64,000 nt of DNA from Bacillus alveayuensis. GTDB lineage: Bacteria; Bacillota; Bacilli; Bacillales; Aeribacillaceae. Shown piece by piece: positions 35,159 through 45,473 of the stretch; within the stretch, counting starts at the first letter, position 1, and every line of letters begins with the position of its first letter. Location of the stretch: positions 62,001 through 126,000 of the forward strand of contig JAUSTR010000002.1 of assembly GCA_030812955.1 (NCBI GenBank). Reading direction: 5' to 3'. The notes under the pieces are model-generated. The model had not been told where the DNA came from. It did no database searches and was given only the letters and a program-made list of their open reading frames with translations. The position numbers and the translations under genes were made by a program.

Positions 35159-36253
35159 ATGAAAGAGGAACGGAAACGTATTTTAAAAATGGTGGAGAAA
35201 GGGGAGCTGTCGGCGGAGGAAGCCATTACATTAATAGAAAAGCTTGAAGAAGAATACAAAAATAAGGAAGCAGAAATGCTAAATGAATTATCGGTTGAAG
35301 TGCTTTCTACAAATGATGGGCAGCATGAGTCGAAGCAGAAAACATCAAAAGCTTCTAGCTTTGCCGCAAAATTTATGGATTTTGTTGATGCAGCATTGAA
35401 AAAAGTAAAGGATTTAGAGTTTGATTTTAACTTCGGCCAATCAGTGCAGTTTTCACATATTTTCCAGCTGCAAAAGCCGAATGCAGTTGAACTATCCATT
35501 CACCTTTTGAATGGAAGTGTGACGGTAGAACCTTGGAATGAAGAAGATATTCGAGTGGAATGTGAGATTAAAGCTTTTAAAACAGAAGAAGTGACGACTG
35601 CTCGTGAGATGTTTTTACAATATACACAATGTCAAATGGAAGGGAACCGTTTCGTCTTTTTCACTGATAAGAGAACGATGAAAGTCAATGCAATTTTTTA
35701 CGTACCAGCTCGTATTTATCAACAAGTGAAAATTAAGCTGTTTAATGGACCGATTAGAGGGGAAAGGTTAAAAATAGAAAATTTAAAAGCGAAAACAGCG
35801 AATGGTATGATTTCATTTAAACGGGTTGAAGGGAAAAAAGTGGTGATGCAAACGGCAAATGGGCAAATAAAATTAAATCAGTTTTCTTATGACGATGTAG
35901 ATTTGGAAACGATCAATGGGTTAGTGGATGTCAATGGGCAGGCTCGGAAATTAGATTTACAAAGCTTTAATGGACATTTAATCGTCAAGATGAATGAACC
36001 GTCCTGTCATACCATATATGCGAAAACGACAACAGGGAATATTGATTTTGATTTCCCTGAGCATATGGCGATTGACGGTGAATGGAAATCAAATTTAGGC
36101 TCATTCTCATATGACCCTTCACAATTAACGATCATTGATGAAAAAAATGAAGTTTTACAGAAGAAATTGCGTTTTACAACAAATCCGCTTAGTGAGAATA
36201 GACTCACATTATTTGCAGAAACCAAAACAGGTTCTATTTTTTTAAAACCATGA
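35159..36253 (+). CDS. yvlB: YvlB-like DUF4097 beta-helix protein
   Basis: 364 residues. An N-terminal helical SHOCT-like segment (RILKMVEKGELSAEEAITLIEKL) is followed by a beta-rich DUF4097 region with repeating turns such as KTANGMISF, QTANGQIKL, ETINGLVDV and KTTTGNIDF, the pattern of an adhesin-like right-handed beta-helix. The ATG at 35159 follows AAGGGAGAG by 5 bases; an upstream in-frame ATG lacks a site. Member of the sigma-W envelope-stress yvl operon; molecular role unknown. Confidence 0.88.
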   Translation: MKEERKRILKMVEKGELSAEEAITLIEKLEEEYKNKEAEMLNELSVEVLSTNDGQHESKQKTSKASSFAAKFMDFVDAALKKVKDLEFDFNFGQSVQFSHIFQLQKPNAVELSIHLLNGSVTVEPWNEEDIRVECEIKAFKTEEVTTAREMFLQYTQCQMEGNRFVFFTDKRTMKVNAIFYVPARIYQQVKIKLFNGPIRGERLKIENLKAKTANGMISFKRVEGKKVVMQTANGQIKLNQFSYDDVDLETINGLVDVNGQARKLDLQSFNGHLIVKMNEPSCHTIYAKTTTGNIDFDFPEHMAIDGEWKSNLGSFSYDPSQLTIIDEKNEVLQKKLRFTTNPLSENRLTLFAETKTGSIFLKP

Positions 36254-36264
36254 GGTGATTTCAA

Positions 36265-36474
36265 TTGAAACGATTGTATCGTTCTCGAAATAATAGTAAA
36301 CTTGCTGGGGTGCTTGGCGGTATTGCGGAATATTTCCAACTAGATCCGGCGATTGTTCGTTTAGTCTTTGTCATTTTATTGGTGTTAACAACCTTTGTAC
36401 CATTTGGGCTTATTTATTTGGCTGCGATGGTGATTATTCCAGAAGAGAAGGATGTAAGTCAAAATGATGATTAG
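36265..36474 (+). CDS. yvlC: PspC-domain membrane protein YvlC
   Basis: 69 residues: a PspC domain with the hallmark KRLYRSRNNSKLAGVLGGIAE (residues 1-21, one base off the limit of what I quote: core LAGVLGGIAEYF) and one long hydrophobic helix. PspC proteins respond to envelope stress. TTG start behind AGGTGAT. It overlaps yvlD by 11 bases. Confidence 0.9.
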   Translation: MKRLYRSRNNSKLAGVLGGIAEYFQLDPAIVRLVFVILLVLTTFVPFGLIYLAAMVIIPEEKDVSQNDD

Positions 36475-36829
36475 ATGGTTAATAAGTATATTAGTAAACG
36501 CTCTTATTTTAATTGTTGTTGCTGGATTTTTCGACTCGTTTTATTTAAGTGGAGTTGGAGCTGCCATTGTCGCAAGTATCGTTCTTTCCATCCTGAATAC
36601 TCTTATCAAACCTTTTTTAATCTTATTAACTTTACCAGTTACTGTCCTTACATTTGGATTGTTTTTATTTGTGATCAACGCTATAACGCTAATGATTGCT
36701 CAAGGAATCATGGGGGATTCGTTTTATATTGAAGGCTTCGGTACTGCGATCATTGCTTCTGTTTTTATATCATTGCTAAATTTAATGATTTATAAAGCAA
36801 TTATCGAGCCATTGCGGGAACAAAAATGA
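36464..36829 (+). CDS. yvlD: YvlD, phage-holin-family-4 membrane protein
   Basis: 121 residues, four membrane helices; typical family segments are SILNTLIKPFLILLTLPVT and the MGDSFYIEGFGTAIIASV stretch. YvlD is a small envelope-stress membrane protein with a holin-like fold but no known lytic role. Starts at ATGATG behind GAAGGATG, overlapping yvlC. Last gene of the operon, closed by a terminator. Confidence 0.9.
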   Translation: MMIRWLISILVNALILIVVAGFFDSFYLSGVGAAIVASIVLSILNTLIKPFLILLTLPVTVLTFGLFLFVINAITLMIAQGIMGDSFYIEGFGTAIIASVFISLLNLMIYKAIIEPLREQK

Positions 36830-36844
36830 ATTCATTTCGTAAAC

Positions 36845-36877
36845 ACTCCTTCCTCTGTGTAGGAGTTTTTTTATTTT
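36845..36877 (+). terminator. Terminator of the yvl operon
   Basis: ACTCCT, 10-base loop, AGGAGT, then TTTTTTATTTTT. Confidence 0.8.
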
Positions 36878-36878
36878 T

Positions 36879-37177
36879 GGCTCTTTTCTAAAAGATTGTT
36901 GCTTTACTATACGATAGCTTTTCGACTGTCAAGCAAGCGAAACGCTTGCTACACGTTGTAGCGTACGTGAACCGAACAAAAGTCGATGGGGCTGTCTAAA
37001 AAGTCCATTTTAGTGTTTATGTTTGCAAATTAAAAACCCGAGAATGTTGATATAACAGCATTCTTGGGTTTTAATTTTTTAATGCTCAAACTGAAAAACC
37101 ACTTTTCGGACAGCCCCACGTGCTTTGTTCGGTTCATTAGACAGTCGAAAAGCAACAAAGTTTACGAAAACAGCCTT
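36879..37177. repeat. R1 palindromic repeat, copy 2 (inverted), with exchanged apical module
   Basis: The outer arms (GGCTCTTTTCTAAAAGATTG at the left; CGAAAACAGCC at the right) and the GAACCGAACAAAAGTCGATG / CACGTGCTTTGTTCGGTTC stems are as in other copies. Where other copies have a short GTCGGACAAAT hairpin at the tip, this one carries a 130-base module of different sequence. Confidence 0.85.
36988..37117. repeat. 130-base inverted-repeat module nested in R1 copy 2
   Basis: Ends are imperfect inverted repeats, GGGGCTGTCTAAAAAG and CTTTTCGGACAGCCCC. It contains a central hairpin AAAACCCGAGAATG / CATTCTTGGGTTTT at 37032-37072. No open frame. It looks like a separate MITE-like unit. Confidence 0.7.
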
Positions 37178-37313
37178 ATTTTTTAAACTGCTAGATCCAA
37201 AATTTAACGACGTATAAAGTTCTCTTCCTTCTCCTAAAAGGCTCGTCAATAGACGAGTTTCTTTAATTATACTGAGTGCCGTTCATGGGCACGATATGAA
37301 TAGGTGATGGAAA

Positions 37314-38285
37314 ATGAATATTTTTTGGAAGAAGTCGTTGTTTCTTATATATGTTTTTTTCCTTTTATTAACAGGATCTCATCATCTTCATATGGACAGA
37401 TCTATTCTTGCTACGGCGAGACCGATTAAGGATTCTTCTCAACTTGAAACGATTGTTTGGTTATCAGATACACAATATTATTCCGAGCGTTACCCCCATA
37501 TATTTCAAAGCCAAATTACATGGATTTTGCAAAATCGTTCTTTATGGAATATTCGATATGTCATCCATACCGGGGATATTGTCAATAAAGGAGAAGATAA
37601 CATTCAATGGACGCGTGCAAGTGAGATTATGCGGCAATTAGATGATGCGGAGATGCCATACGGAGTATTGGCTGGAAATCATGATCTTGTCAAAAAGAAA
37701 TCATATCAACAATATTCCTTATATTTTGGTGAAAATCGTTTTATCGGTAAGCCTTATTACGGTAAGTCTTATCAAAACAACCGTGGACATTACGATATCC
37801 TCACGATTGGTGACCAGCCTTTTCTATTTCTTTATATGGGTTGGGGAATTGGATCTGAGGAAATAAAATGGATGAATGAAGTGTTAAAAAAATACGAAAA
37901 CCATATTGCTGTGTTAGCTTTTCATAAGTATTTACATAAGAACGGGAAAAGAACATTTGTTGGTAGAAAAATATTTCAAAATGTAGTGAAAGAGAACCCG
38001 AATGTCAAATTAGTTTTAAGTGGTCACTATGATGATAGTGAGTATCTTGTTACAAAGCTTGATGATAACCAAGATGGTACCCCTGATCGAAAGGTATATG
38101 AAATTTTAGCCGATTACCAAGGGGCACCGAAGGGAGGACAAGGGTTTTTCAGGCTTTTTCACTTTTATACTGACTCTCGTACAATGTACGTCCGTACATT
38201 TTCACCTTATGTCAATCAATTTTATTTTTATTCACCAAATAAGCATCCCGGAAAGGATGAATATTGGATTGATTTATCAGAATAA
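37314..38285 (+). CDS. Membrane-anchored/secreted metallophosphoesterase
   Basis: 323 residues with an N-terminal hydrophobic segment (residues 7-22, signal or anchor) and a calcineurin-like phosphoesterase domain. Metal-site motifs in order: SDTQYY (DxQ in place of the usual DxH), HTGDIVNKG, GNHD, AFHKY and SGHYDD. The metal centre is therefore essentially complete. It would act outside the membrane; substrate unknown, and the family includes phosphodiesterases and secreted phosphatases. ATG follows AGGTGATGG. Separate transcription unit facing the amidase gene. Confidence 0.85.
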   Translation: MNIFWKKSLFLIYVFFLLLTGSHHLHMDRSILATARPIKDSSQLETIVWLSDTQYYSERYPHIFQSQITWILQNRSLWNIRYVIHTGDIVNKGEDNIQWTRASEIMRQLDDAEMPYGVLAGNHDLVKKKSYQQYSLYFGENRFIGKPYYGKSYQNNRGHYDILTIGDQPFLFLYMGWGIGSEEIKWMNEVLKKYENHIAVLAFHKYLHKNGKRTFVGRKIFQNVVKENPNVKLVLSGHYDDSEYLVTKLDDNQDGTPDRKVYEILADYQGAPKGGQGFFRLFHFYTDSRTMYVRTFSPYVNQFYFYSPNKHPGKDEYWIDLSE

Positions 38286-38287
38286 CC

Positions 38288-38992
38288 TTAAATACTGTCC
38301 TGCTGTTTAACAATGATTGGATCATATCCTAATTTTTGCAGTTGTTCCGCTAATTTTTCTGCATTTTCTTTTTGCTGAAATGCCCCTAACTGAACTTTAT
38401 ATAATGATGGGGAAGTTGATGGTATTGCTTCGGTTTTGAATGGTATTTGATAATACGTTTGGATAGCCTTTGCGATGGCTTTCGCGCATTTTTTTCGATA
38501 AGCCTCCGTTTTTAAAAGTTGAGCTTCTTCTTTATTGGTCATAAAACCACATTCACATAGTACGGCGGTCATCTTCGTTTTTCGTAAAACATAAAAGTCA
38601 GCTGTTTTGACGCCTCTGTTTTTCCGGCCTGTTTGCACGATGAGCTCACGTTGAATGACATTGGATAAGTCAACAGCTTCTTTTGGCCGTGATTTGTAAA
38701 TATAAGTTTCGATACCACTTACACTATTCCATTTTCTCCCATATCCATAAGCGTTTGCATGGATGGAAATGAATAAATCTACTTTTAACTCGTTAGCAAT
38801 CGTCGTTCGTTCCTTTAGAGGAACGTCCTTGTCATCAGAGTGTGAAAAGAAAACCTTGACCCCTTTCAGCTTTTTTAATTCCGCTTTCAAATAATTGGCA
38901 ACGGCGCGATTAAATTCATATTCCTTCATTCCATCAACTGTTTGTTTTCCTTTTGTTTGATAACCGTGTCCTGCATCTACGACAATTTTCAT
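38288..38992 (-). CDS. cwlC: N-acetylmuramoyl-L-alanine amidase, CwlC-like, with SPOR domain
   Basis: 234 residues, no signal peptide. The Amidase_3 catalytic residues are visible: His9 (DAGHGY), Glu24/26 (MKEYEFN), His78 (SIHANAYG) and Glu147 (CECGFMTN). A C-terminal SPOR domain (from about residue 197, YKVQLGAFQQKENAEKLAEQ) binds denuded glycan. Absence of a signal peptide and this domain order are those of CwlC, the sigma-K-dependent mother-cell amidase that helps dissolve the mother-cell wall; the symbol is given on that basis. GGAGTGA precedes the ATG. Convergent with the phosphoesterase gene, 2 bases apart. Confidence 0.85.
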   Translation of the reverse strand: MKIVVDAGHGYQTKGKQTVDGMKEYEFNRAVANYLKAELKKLKGVKVFFSHSDDKDVPLKERTTIANELKVDLFISIHANAYGYGRKWNSVSGIETYIYKSRPKEAVDLSNVIQRELIVQTGRKNRGVKTADFYVLRKTKMTAVLCECGFMTNKEEAQLLKTEAYRKKCAKAIAKAIQTYYQIPFKTEAIPSTSPSLYKVQLGAFQQKENAEKLAEQLQKLGYDPIIVKQQDSI

Positions 38993-39079
38993 TCATTCTC
39001 ACTCCTTTTTACCTTCTCATTCATTTTTTAAAGATGAGAGCGTAAAAAAGGAACATTTTTTTCGGACGGTTTCTTTCTG

Positions 39080-39163
39080 TTTGGACTGTATTCGATAAAG
39101 TTTGGATCGTATTCGACAATAGTTGGATTGCATTCGACATAAAATGGATCGTATTCGACAAAA
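39080..39163. repeat. 21-base tandem repeat, four units
   Basis: Four consecutive 21-base units share TTGGAT.G.ATTCGACA; a decayed fifth follows. The sequence is unrelated to the arrays at 260 and 21658 although the period is the same. It lies between the amidase gene and hprK; a minus-strand frame through it has a VEYDPNF-type seven-residue repeat but no ribosome site. Confidence 0.75.
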
Positions 39164-39321
39164 ATCAGACAGTATATCTTTTGGATAAAAGACAGAAAGT
39201 ATTGGGAGATCTTGTGAATATGTTTTCGCCTTTGATATGGTAAAATAGATAAGTAATCATTTTTCATCAGTAGGTGCTGTTCAGTCTAGCTTGATAGACT
39301 GTTACGAAGGAGGATGTTTTT

Positions 39322-40251
39322 GTGCTAAAAGTTCGCACAAAGGATATTATTGAAGAATTCAAATTAGAATTAATTAGTGGTGAAGAAGGAATTAGCCGTC
39401 CGATCACGACAAGTGATTTATCGAGACCGGGTTTAGAAATGGCAGGATTTTTTACTTATTATCCGAAAGAACGAATACAAATTTTAGGGATGACGGAATT
39501 GTCCTTTTTTGAACGGCTCACACCTGAAGAAAAGGTTCATCGCATGGAGCAGCTGTGCACAGATGTTACTCCAGCGATTATTATTTCTCGTGATTTGGAT
39601 GTACCGCAAGAATTAATTGAAGCATCGGAAAATACAAATGTTCCGGTTTTGCGTTCTCCGCTTAAAACAACAAGGCTTGCGAGCCGATTGACAAACTTTT
39701 TAGAAAGCAAACTAGCACCGACTACGGCGATTCATGGTGTACTAGTCGATGTGTATGGAGTGGGGGTATTAATTACAGGAAAAAGTGGAGTAGGGAAAAG
39801 TGAGACTGCTTTGGAGCTTGTGAAACGAGGACACCGTCTAGTAGCAGACGATTGCGTGGAGATTCGTCAAGAGGATGGCGACACATTAATTGGCAATGCA
39901 CCAGAATTAATTCGTCATTTGTTAGAAATTCGCGGTTTAGGAATCATCGATGTTATGACTCTGTTTGGAGCAGGGGCTGTACGCAACTATAAACGAATTT
40001 CTCTTGTCATTAATTTAGAATTATGGAATCCTAAAAAACAATACGATCGCCTCGGTCTTGAGGAAGAAAAAATGAAAATTTTGGATACATACTTGACCAA
40101 ACTAACAATTCCTGTACGCCCAGGTCGAAATTTAGCGGTCATCATTGAAGTTGCTGCTATGAACTTCCGCTTAAAACAAATGGGATTTAATGCAGCAGAA
40201 CAATTTACAAGCAAGCTGGCAGACGTGATTGAAGATCATCATGATGATTAA
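39322..40251 (+). CDS. hprK: HPr kinase/phosphorylase
   Basis: 309-residue sensor enzyme that phosphorylates HPr and Crh on Ser46 in response to fructose-1,6-bisphosphate and reverses this with phosphate, controlling catabolite repression. The P-loop GKSGVGKS is at residues 153-160 and the HprK signature [11 protein letters not shown] at about 204-214. GTG start 8 bases after AAGGAGG. First gene of hprK-lgt-yvoD-ppaX-yvoF, as in B. subtilis. Its target Crh is encoded at 59.9 kb in this window. Confidence 0.97.
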   Translation: MLKVRTKDIIEEFKLELISGEEGISRPITTSDLSRPGLEMAGFFTYYPKERIQILGMTELSFFERLTPEEKVHRMEQLCTDVTPAIIISRDLDVPQELIEASENTNVPVLRSPLKTTRLASRLTNFLESKLAPTTAIHGVLVDVYGVGVLITGKSGVGKSETALELVKRGHRLVADDCVEIRQEDGDTLIGNAPELIRHLLEIRGLGIIDVMTLFGAGAVRNYKRISLVINLELWNPKKQYDRLGLEEEKMKILDTYLTKLTIPVRPGRNLAVIIEVAAMNFRLKQMGFNAAEQFTSKLADVIEDHHDD

Positions 40252-40303
40252 TGGTGATATAAACTTTTGGCAAAATTATAGCAATGAATAGGAGTTGAAA
40301 AAA

Positions 40304-41116
40304 ATGGAAACGAATATTCAACCGATCGATCGAATAGCATTTGAACTTGGGCCTATTCAAGTGTATTGGTACGGAGTCATTATTGGTATCGGAGCACTCA
40401 TTGGGCTTTGGTTGGCTGTTCGTGAAAGTGAACGAAGAGGGCTTCATAAAGATGTTTTTGTCGATTTAGTACTATTTGCCATTCCGATCGCTATTATTTG
40501 TGCGCGCATTTACTATGTGATTTTCCAATGGGATTATTATTCGCAAAACCTCAGTGACATCCCGAAAATTTGGCAAGGAGGCCTTGCTATTCATGGCGGG
40601 TTGATCGGAGCGATCTTGACGGGATGGGTATTTGCGAGAGTCAAAAAGCTATCTTTTTGGCAGCTTGTAGATATCGCTGCACCTAGCATTATTCTTGGCC
40701 AGGCCATAGGACGCTGGGGGAATTTTATCAACCAGGAAGCACATGGCGGCCCTGTTTCCCGTGAATTTTTGGAAAATTTATTTTTACCAGATTTTATTAT
40801 TAATCAAATGTATATTGATGGTCAGTATTATCATCCGACATTTCTTTATGAATCCATTTGGAATATTATTGGTTTTCTATTGCTTATTTTGCTTCGCAGA
40901 ATGAATTTGCGGCGCGGCGAGCTATTTTTGTCGTATGTCATTTGGTATTCGATAGGCCGATTCTTTATTGAAGGGATGCGGACAGATAGTTTAATGTTGA
41001 CAGAAACATTACGAATGGCACAAGTCATTTCTATTGTGTTAATTATTGCTGCCATTAGCACGATCATAGTTCGTCGTGTTACAGGTTTAGCGAATAAACG
41101 TTATTTAGAAAAATAA
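40304..41116 (+). CDS. lgt: Prolipoprotein diacylglyceryl transferase
   Basis: 270-residue, seven-helix membrane enzyme that moves diacylglycerol from phosphatidylglycerol to the lipobox Cys of prolipoproteins (such as CccB here). Key segments: [13 protein letters not shown], the catalytic [22 protein letters not shown] and the [13 protein letters not shown] signature with its Arg. The ATG at 40304 is 9 bases after GGAG; an upstream TTG is in frame. Confidence 0.97.
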   Translation: METNIQPIDRIAFELGPIQVYWYGVIIGIGALIGLWLAVRESERRGLHKDVFVDLVLFAIPIAIICARIYYVIFQWDYYSQNLSDIPKIWQGGLAIHGGLIGAILTGWVFARVKKLSFWQLVDIAAPSIILGQAIGRWGNFINQEAHGGPVSREFLENLFLPDFIINQMYIDGQYYHPTFLYESIWNIIGFLLLILLRRMNLRRGELFLSYVIWYSIGRFFIEGMRTDSLMLTETLRMAQVISIVLIIAAISTIIVRRVTGLANKRYLEK

Positions 41117-41126
41117 GGGGGAGAGG

Positions 41127-42080
41127 ATGATGAACGTGAATGAAAGCTTGAAACATGGGGCAAAGGCTGGTCTTCAAACAAGTTGGACATTAGGAAAAGT
41201 CATCTTCCCCGTTACCTTATTTGTGTCACTTTTGCAGCATACGCCATTATTAGATCTGTTAATTGATCTTATTACGCCGATTATGGGGGTTTTTGGCTTA
41301 AGAGGGGATGCGGCAATCCCGCTTGTATTAGGAAATCTTCTGAATTTGTACGCAGCCATTGGAGCGATTTTAACCCTAGAGTTAACGGTCAAAGAAGTTT
41401 TTATTCTCGCTGTGATGTTATCTTTTTCTCACAATCTCATTATTGAATCGACTGTTGCAAGTAAAGTTGGCATTAAAATGTGGATGATTTTACTTGTTCG
41501 TATAGGTCTCGCTTGTGTATCAGCTATCATTATCAATATTGTTTGGCAAGGTGGAGAAAAACAAGCACAGTACGGGTTGATTCCACAATCAGATGTAAAA
41601 CCTTCCAATTGGTTTGAGATCATCATGGATGGACTTGAAAAAGCGAGCTTCGGTATTTTACAGCTAGTGGTGATTGTCGTTCCGCTTATGATTGTCATCC
41701 AATTTATGAAGGATTTAGGATGGCTTCAATCATTTTCACGGTGGCTATCCCCTTTTACAAGGGCCATTGGAATGAGAGAAAACACTTCGATGACATTAGT
41801 GGCTGGCCTGACGATTGGTCTTGCTTATGGTGCCGGTGTCATGATTCAAGCAGTCAAAGAAGATGGGGTCAGCAATCGAGATTTAACGTTAGCCTTTATT
41901 TTCCTTGTATCTTGTCATGCTGTTGTAGAAGATACTCTAATTTTTGTCCCATTAGGCATCCCTGTTTTACCACTGTTAATCATTCGGCTCGTGACGGCTA
42001 TTGTTTTGACAATGATTGTTGGATTAATATGGAAACAAGAGAGGCATCCAGCTAGGAAAGGGGCAGCTTATGAAAATTAA
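41127..42080 (+). CDS. yvoD: Nucleoside-recognition (Gate) domain membrane protein YvoD
   Basis: 317 residues, about nine membrane helices, two copies of the nucleoside recognition/Gate domain (around residues 17-110 and 165-280). Conserved in the hprK operon of Bacillaceae; transport substrate unknown. GGGGGAGAGG precedes ATGATG. Overlaps ppaX by 11 bases. Confidence 0.85.
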   Translation: MMNVNESLKHGAKAGLQTSWTLGKVIFPVTLFVSLLQHTPLLDLLIDLITPIMGVFGLRGDAAIPLVLGNLLNLYAAIGAILTLELTVKEVFILAVMLSFSHNLIIESTVASKVGIKMWMILLVRIGLACVSAIIINIVWQGGEKQAQYGLIPQSDVKPSNWFEIIMDGLEKASFGILQLVVIVVPLMIVIQFMKDLGWLQSFSRWLSPFTRAIGMRENTSMTLVAGLTIGLAYGAGVMIQAVKEDGVSNRDLTLAFIFLVSCHAVVEDTLIFVPLGIPVLPLLIIRLVTAIVLTMIVGLIWKQERHPARKGAAYEN

Positions 42081-42711
42081 TACGATATTATTTGATCTTG
42101 ACGGAACACTAATTAATACGAACGATTTAATCATAGAGTCATTTTTGCATACGTTAAATTATTACTATCCAAATCAGTATAAACGCGAGGATGTTTTATC
42201 CTTTATCGGTCCTCCTTTAATCGACACGTTTCAGTCAATCGATGAAGAACGGGTCGAGGAAATGGTGGCGCGTTACCGAAAGTTTAATCATGAACAGCAC
42301 GATGCGCTCGTGAAAGAATACGATACGGTGTATGAAACCGTGAAAGCTTTGCATGAAAATGGATTTAATCTAGGGATTGTGACGACGAAAATTCGCTCAA
42401 CTGTGAATATGGGATTAAAGCTAACAAGGATGGATGCTTTTTTTGATGTAGTTGTCACACTTGATGATGTTGAAAATGCAAAGCCGCATCCAGAGCCGAT
42501 TTTTAAAGCGTTAAAACAGCTTGATGCCATGCCGGAAGAAGCGATCATGGTAGGTGATAACCATCATGATATTGAAGCTGGAAAAAACGCTGGAACGAAA
42601 ACAGCTGGTGTTGCTTGGAGCATTAAAGGGGAAGAGTATATTCGATCATATCATCCTGATTATCTATTAAAAAAAATGAGTGATTTACTAGTTATTTTTG
42701 GAGTGAAATAA
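42070..42711 (+). CDS. ppaX: Pyrophosphatase PpaX (HAD family)
   Basis: 213-residue HAD hydrolase that removes pyrophosphate made by the phosphorylase activity of Hpr[10 protein letters not shown] (nucleophile Asp near residue 9), VTTKIR and [12 protein letters not shown] motifs are intact. Its start lies inside yvoD, consistent with coupling in the hprK operon. Confidence 0.95.
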   Translation: MKINTILFDLDGTLINTNDLIIESFLHTLNYYYPNQYKREDVLSFIGPPLIDTFQSIDEERVEEMVARYRKFNHEQHDALVKEYDTVYETVKALHENGFNLGIVTTKIRSTVNMGLKLTRMDAFFDVVVTLDDVENAKPHPEPIFKALKQLDAMPEEAIMVGDNHHDIEAGKNAGTKTAGVAWSIKGEEYIRSYHPDYLLKKMSDLLVIFGVK

Positions 42712-42713
42712 AA

Positions 42714-43223
42714 TTGAGAAGAACAGATCGGTACCCTGTTTCCGGATCCAATTCTTTATGGCAAGTATATAAAACGGTCTCGTTTTGGAAAGTGTTTAAA
42801 AATGTTCTCATCATTTTGATCGGTCGCTTTATTCCATTTATGCCTCTTAAAAATTGGCTTTATCGCACTTTTCTCGGCATGGACATTGGTTCTTACACTT
42901 CCTTAGCTTTTATGGTAATGGTCGATATTATGTTCCCAGAGAAAATTAAAATAGGTCAAAATAGCATTATTGGTTATAACACCACGATTTTAGCACATGA
43001 ATATTTAGTGGAAGAGTATCGGCTAGGGAACGTTGAAATCGGCAATGAAGTGATGATTGGTGCAAATTCGACGATTTTACCAGGTGTAAAAATAGGCGAT
43101 CGTGCAGTTGTAGCCGCTGGCACAGTCGTCCATAAAGATGTTCCGGAAGGGTGCTTTGTTGGTGGAAACCCGATGCGAATCATTTACACGAAGGAAGAGA
43201 TGGACCAAAGACGTAAGGTGTAA
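42714..43223 (+). CDS. yvoF: YvoF-like hexapeptide-repeat acetyltransferase
   Basis: 169 residues. N-terminal basic/hydrophobic region, then left-handed beta-helix hexapeptides ([21 protein letters not shown], quoted only to its turn pattern; [34 protein letters not shown]) and the VGGNPMRII exit typical of LacA/NodL/Cat acyltransferases. Acceptor substrate unknown. TTG start two bases after the ppaX stop. Last gene of the hprK operon. Confidence 0.88.
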   Translation: MRRTDRYPVSGSNSLWQVYKTVSFWKVFKNVLIILIGRFIPFMPLKNWLYRTFLGMDIGSYTSLAFMVMVDIMFPEKIKIGQNSIIGYNTTILAHEYLVEEYRLGNVEIGNEVMIGANSTILPGVKIGDRAVVAAGTVVHKDVPEGCFVGGNPMRIIYTKEEMDQRRKV

Positions 43224-43263
43224 GCACTAAAAGTTTACACCTTTTTGTTTTATCAGTTTAGAA

Positions 43264-43456
43264 AGGCTCTTTCCAAAAAGATTGTTGCTTTACTACAGCT
43301 TTTCGACTGTCAGGCAAGCGATACGCTTGCTACACGTTGTAGCGTGACGTTAACCGAACAAAAGCCGATGATCGGACAAATGTAATTTGTCCGACCACGT
43401 GCTTCGTTCGGTTCATGGACAGTCGAAAAGCAACAAAGTTTACGAAAACAGCCTTA
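43264..43456. repeat. R1 palindromic repeat, copy 3 (inverted)
   Basis: AGGCTCTTTCCAAAAAGATTG to CGAAAACAGCCTT, with the ATCGGACAAATGTAATTTGTCCGA apical hairpin intact (core GGACAAAT/ATTTGTCC). Occupies the gap between the hprK and his operons. A complete, little-decayed copy. Confidence 0.85.
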
Positions 43457-43579
43457 AGAAATTACCCCATTTACAATCCAATAGTATACTTTTAAGAACT
43501 ATAAACATGCATAAGCATTAATCGAAATAACGCTCGACCATATTCGAGGTAATTTTTCATAATTATGAACATTTTTCTC

Positions 43580-43608
43580 TTGAATGAATGTCTTTATTTT
43601 GGTAGTAT
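43580..43608 (+). promoter_or_regulatory. Sigma-A promoter of the his operon
   Basis: TTGAAT, 17-base spacer, TAGTAT, about 45 bases before hisZ. No T-box leader is visible. Confidence 0.7.
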
Positions 43609-43655
43609 GTTAGCATATTAGCGAATTAAAGTATTTTGTGTTGGGGGTGCCAACC

Positions 43656-44831
43656 GTGTTTATGTTTGAAAAACCGCTTGGGATGCGGGATACGTTGCCA
43701 AGCTTATATACGTTTAAGTCTTCTGTACGTAACAACATGATCAATGTTATTGAAAAATGGGGTTATCAAATGTTAGAAACGCCAACATTGGAGTTTTATG
43801 AAACCGTTGGTGTTCAATCTGCTATTTTAGAGCAGCAATTGTTTAAATTATTAGATCAGCAAGGGCATACACTTGTGTTACGCCCTGATATGACGGCGCC
43901 AATTGCTCGTGTAGCAGCATCAAAGCTGTTTAAAGGGAATTACCCTCTGCGGCTTGCTTATGCAGCGAATGTATTTCGGGCTCAACAACATGAGGGAGGA
44001 CGTCCAGCTGAGTTTGAACAAGTCGGAGTAGAGTTAATTGGAGATGGAACGACGAGTGCCGATGCTGAAGTCATTGCACTTATGGTTTCTGCATTGAAAG
44101 AAGCAGGCTTGAAAGAATTTAAAATTTCGATCGGCCATATCGGCTTTATTCATGCTCTTTTTGAAGAAATATTAGGCAATGCGGAACGGGCGGATGTACT
44201 GCGCCGATATTTATATGAGAAAAACTTTGTTGGCTACAGGGAGCATGTGAAAGGATTGTCCATTTCCCAAATTGATAAGGACAGACTATTAAAGGTGCTT
44301 TATTTAAGAGGCGGCATTGAAAAATGTGACGAAGCAATGGAGCTTGTCCAATGTAAAGAAGGAAAGCAGGCCCTTGTTGATTTGCAAAATTTGTGGACTC
44401 ATCTTCAATCTTATCAAGTAGAAAAATATGTTAAGCTAGAATTAAACATTGTTAGCCATATGAGCTATTATACAGGTATTTTGTTTGAATTGTACGCGAA
44501 TCACGTAGGGTTTCCGATTGGAAATGGCGGACGGTATGATCAGCTTCTTGCCAATTTTGAGCGTCCTGCTCCGGCAACGGGATTTGGAATTCGTTTAGAC
44601 CACCTTGTCGAAGCATTAGGAGAAATACAAGTTACGAGAGATCTTTATAGTGTGATTTATAGCGAGGAAAGACGACAAGAGGCTTTCCAGGAAGCGAGTA
44701 AACTTCGTGAAGAAGGAAAGCATGTCGTTTTGCAAAATATTTCGGGTATTCAAGATGTTGATTCATTTGCTAAGCAGTTTACGGATGTGTTTTATTTTCT
44801 CGGGAAACCCGGGAAGGAGAGAGAAAGATGA
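43656..44831 (+). CDS. hisZ: ATP phosphoribosyltransferase regulatory subunit HisZ
   Basis: 391 residues, histidyl-tRNA-synthetase-like but not aminoacylating; it is needed with short-form HisG for the first step of histidine synthesis and its feedback inhibition. N-terminus [15 protein letters not shown], motif 2-like [13 protein letters not shown] and the [11 protein letters not shown] segment are visible. The GTG at 43656 lies 6 bases after GGGGGTG and gives the B. subtilis length. First of eight his genes. Confidence 0.94.
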   Translation: MFMFEKPLGMRDTLPSLYTFKSSVRNNMINVIEKWGYQMLETPTLEFYETVGVQSAILEQQLFKLLDQQGHTLVLRPDMTAPIARVAASKLFKGNYPLRLAYAANVFRAQQHEGGRPAEFEQVGVELIGDGTTSADAEVIALMVSALKEAGLKEFKISIGHIGFIHALFEEILGNAERADVLRRYLYEKNFVGYREHVKGLSISQIDKDRLLKVLYLRGGIEKCDEAMELVQCKEGKQALVDLQNLWTHLQSYQVEKYVKLELNIVSHMSYYTGILFELYANHVGFPIGNGGRYDQLLANFERPAPATGFGIRLDHLVEALGEIQVTRDLYSVIYSEERRQEAFQEASKLREEGKHVVLQNISGIQDVDSFAKQFTDVFYFLGKPGKERER

Positions 44832-45466
44832 AAAGCTTGTTAACGATTGCGATGCCAAAAGGGAGAATCTTTGAGGAAGCGGCGGAGCTTTTGCAGAAGG
44901 CAGGTTATGTTTTACCAGAAGAACTAAATGAGTCAAGAAAGCTTATCCTTGATGTTCCAAACGAACATCTTCGCTTTATTTTAGCAAAACCGATGGATGT
45001 TACCACATATGTCGAGCATGGGGTAGCTGATGTTGGAATAGCCGGAAAAGATGTCATGATGGAAGAAGAGCGAGATGTTTATGAAGTTCTCGACTTAAAC
45101 ATTAGTAAATGTCATTTAGCGGTGGCAGGATTGCCGGAAACAAAGCTCAATGATATAGCGCCAAAGGTGGCGACTAAGTATCCGAATGTTGCATCCAAAT
45201 ATTTTCGTGAGCAAGGAGAACAAGTGGAAATCATTAAATTAAACGGATCCATTGAACTAGCTCCGTTAATTGGATTAGCTGATCGGATTGTTGACATCGT
45301 TTCGACCGGGAGAACTCTCCGTGAGAACGGTCTTGTAGAGCTTGAACATATCGCAGACATTACATCGCGTCTCATTGTCAACCCTGTTAGCTACCGCATG
45401 AAGGATGAAACGATTGATACACTTGTTGAGCGTCTGGCGAAAGTTGTTGAAGAGGAACAGGAGTGA
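44828..45466 (+). CDS. hisG: ATP phosphoribosyltransferase catalytic subunit, short form
   Basis: 212 residues; condenses ATP with PRPP. Short-form HisG lacks the C-terminal regulatory domain and depends on His[12 protein letters not shown] and [14 protein letters not shown] (PRPP-binding) are present. Overlaps hisZ by 4 bases (ATGA). Confidence 0.96.
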   Translation: MKSLLTIAMPKGRIFEEAAELLQKAGYVLPEELNESRKLILDVPNEHLRFILAKPMDVTTYVEHGVADVGIAGKDVMMEEERDVYEVLDLNISKCHLAVAGLPETKLNDIAPKVATKYPNVASKYFREQGEQVEIIKLNGSIELAPLIGLADRIVDIVSTGRTLRENGLVELEHIADITSRLIVNPVSYRMKDETIDTLVERLAKVVEEEQE

Positions 45467-45473
45467 ACGAAGT

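Noticed and set aside
39028-39267. Minus-strand frame with VEYDPNF repeats
   Set aside because: No ribosome site; explained by the four-unit 21-base repeat.
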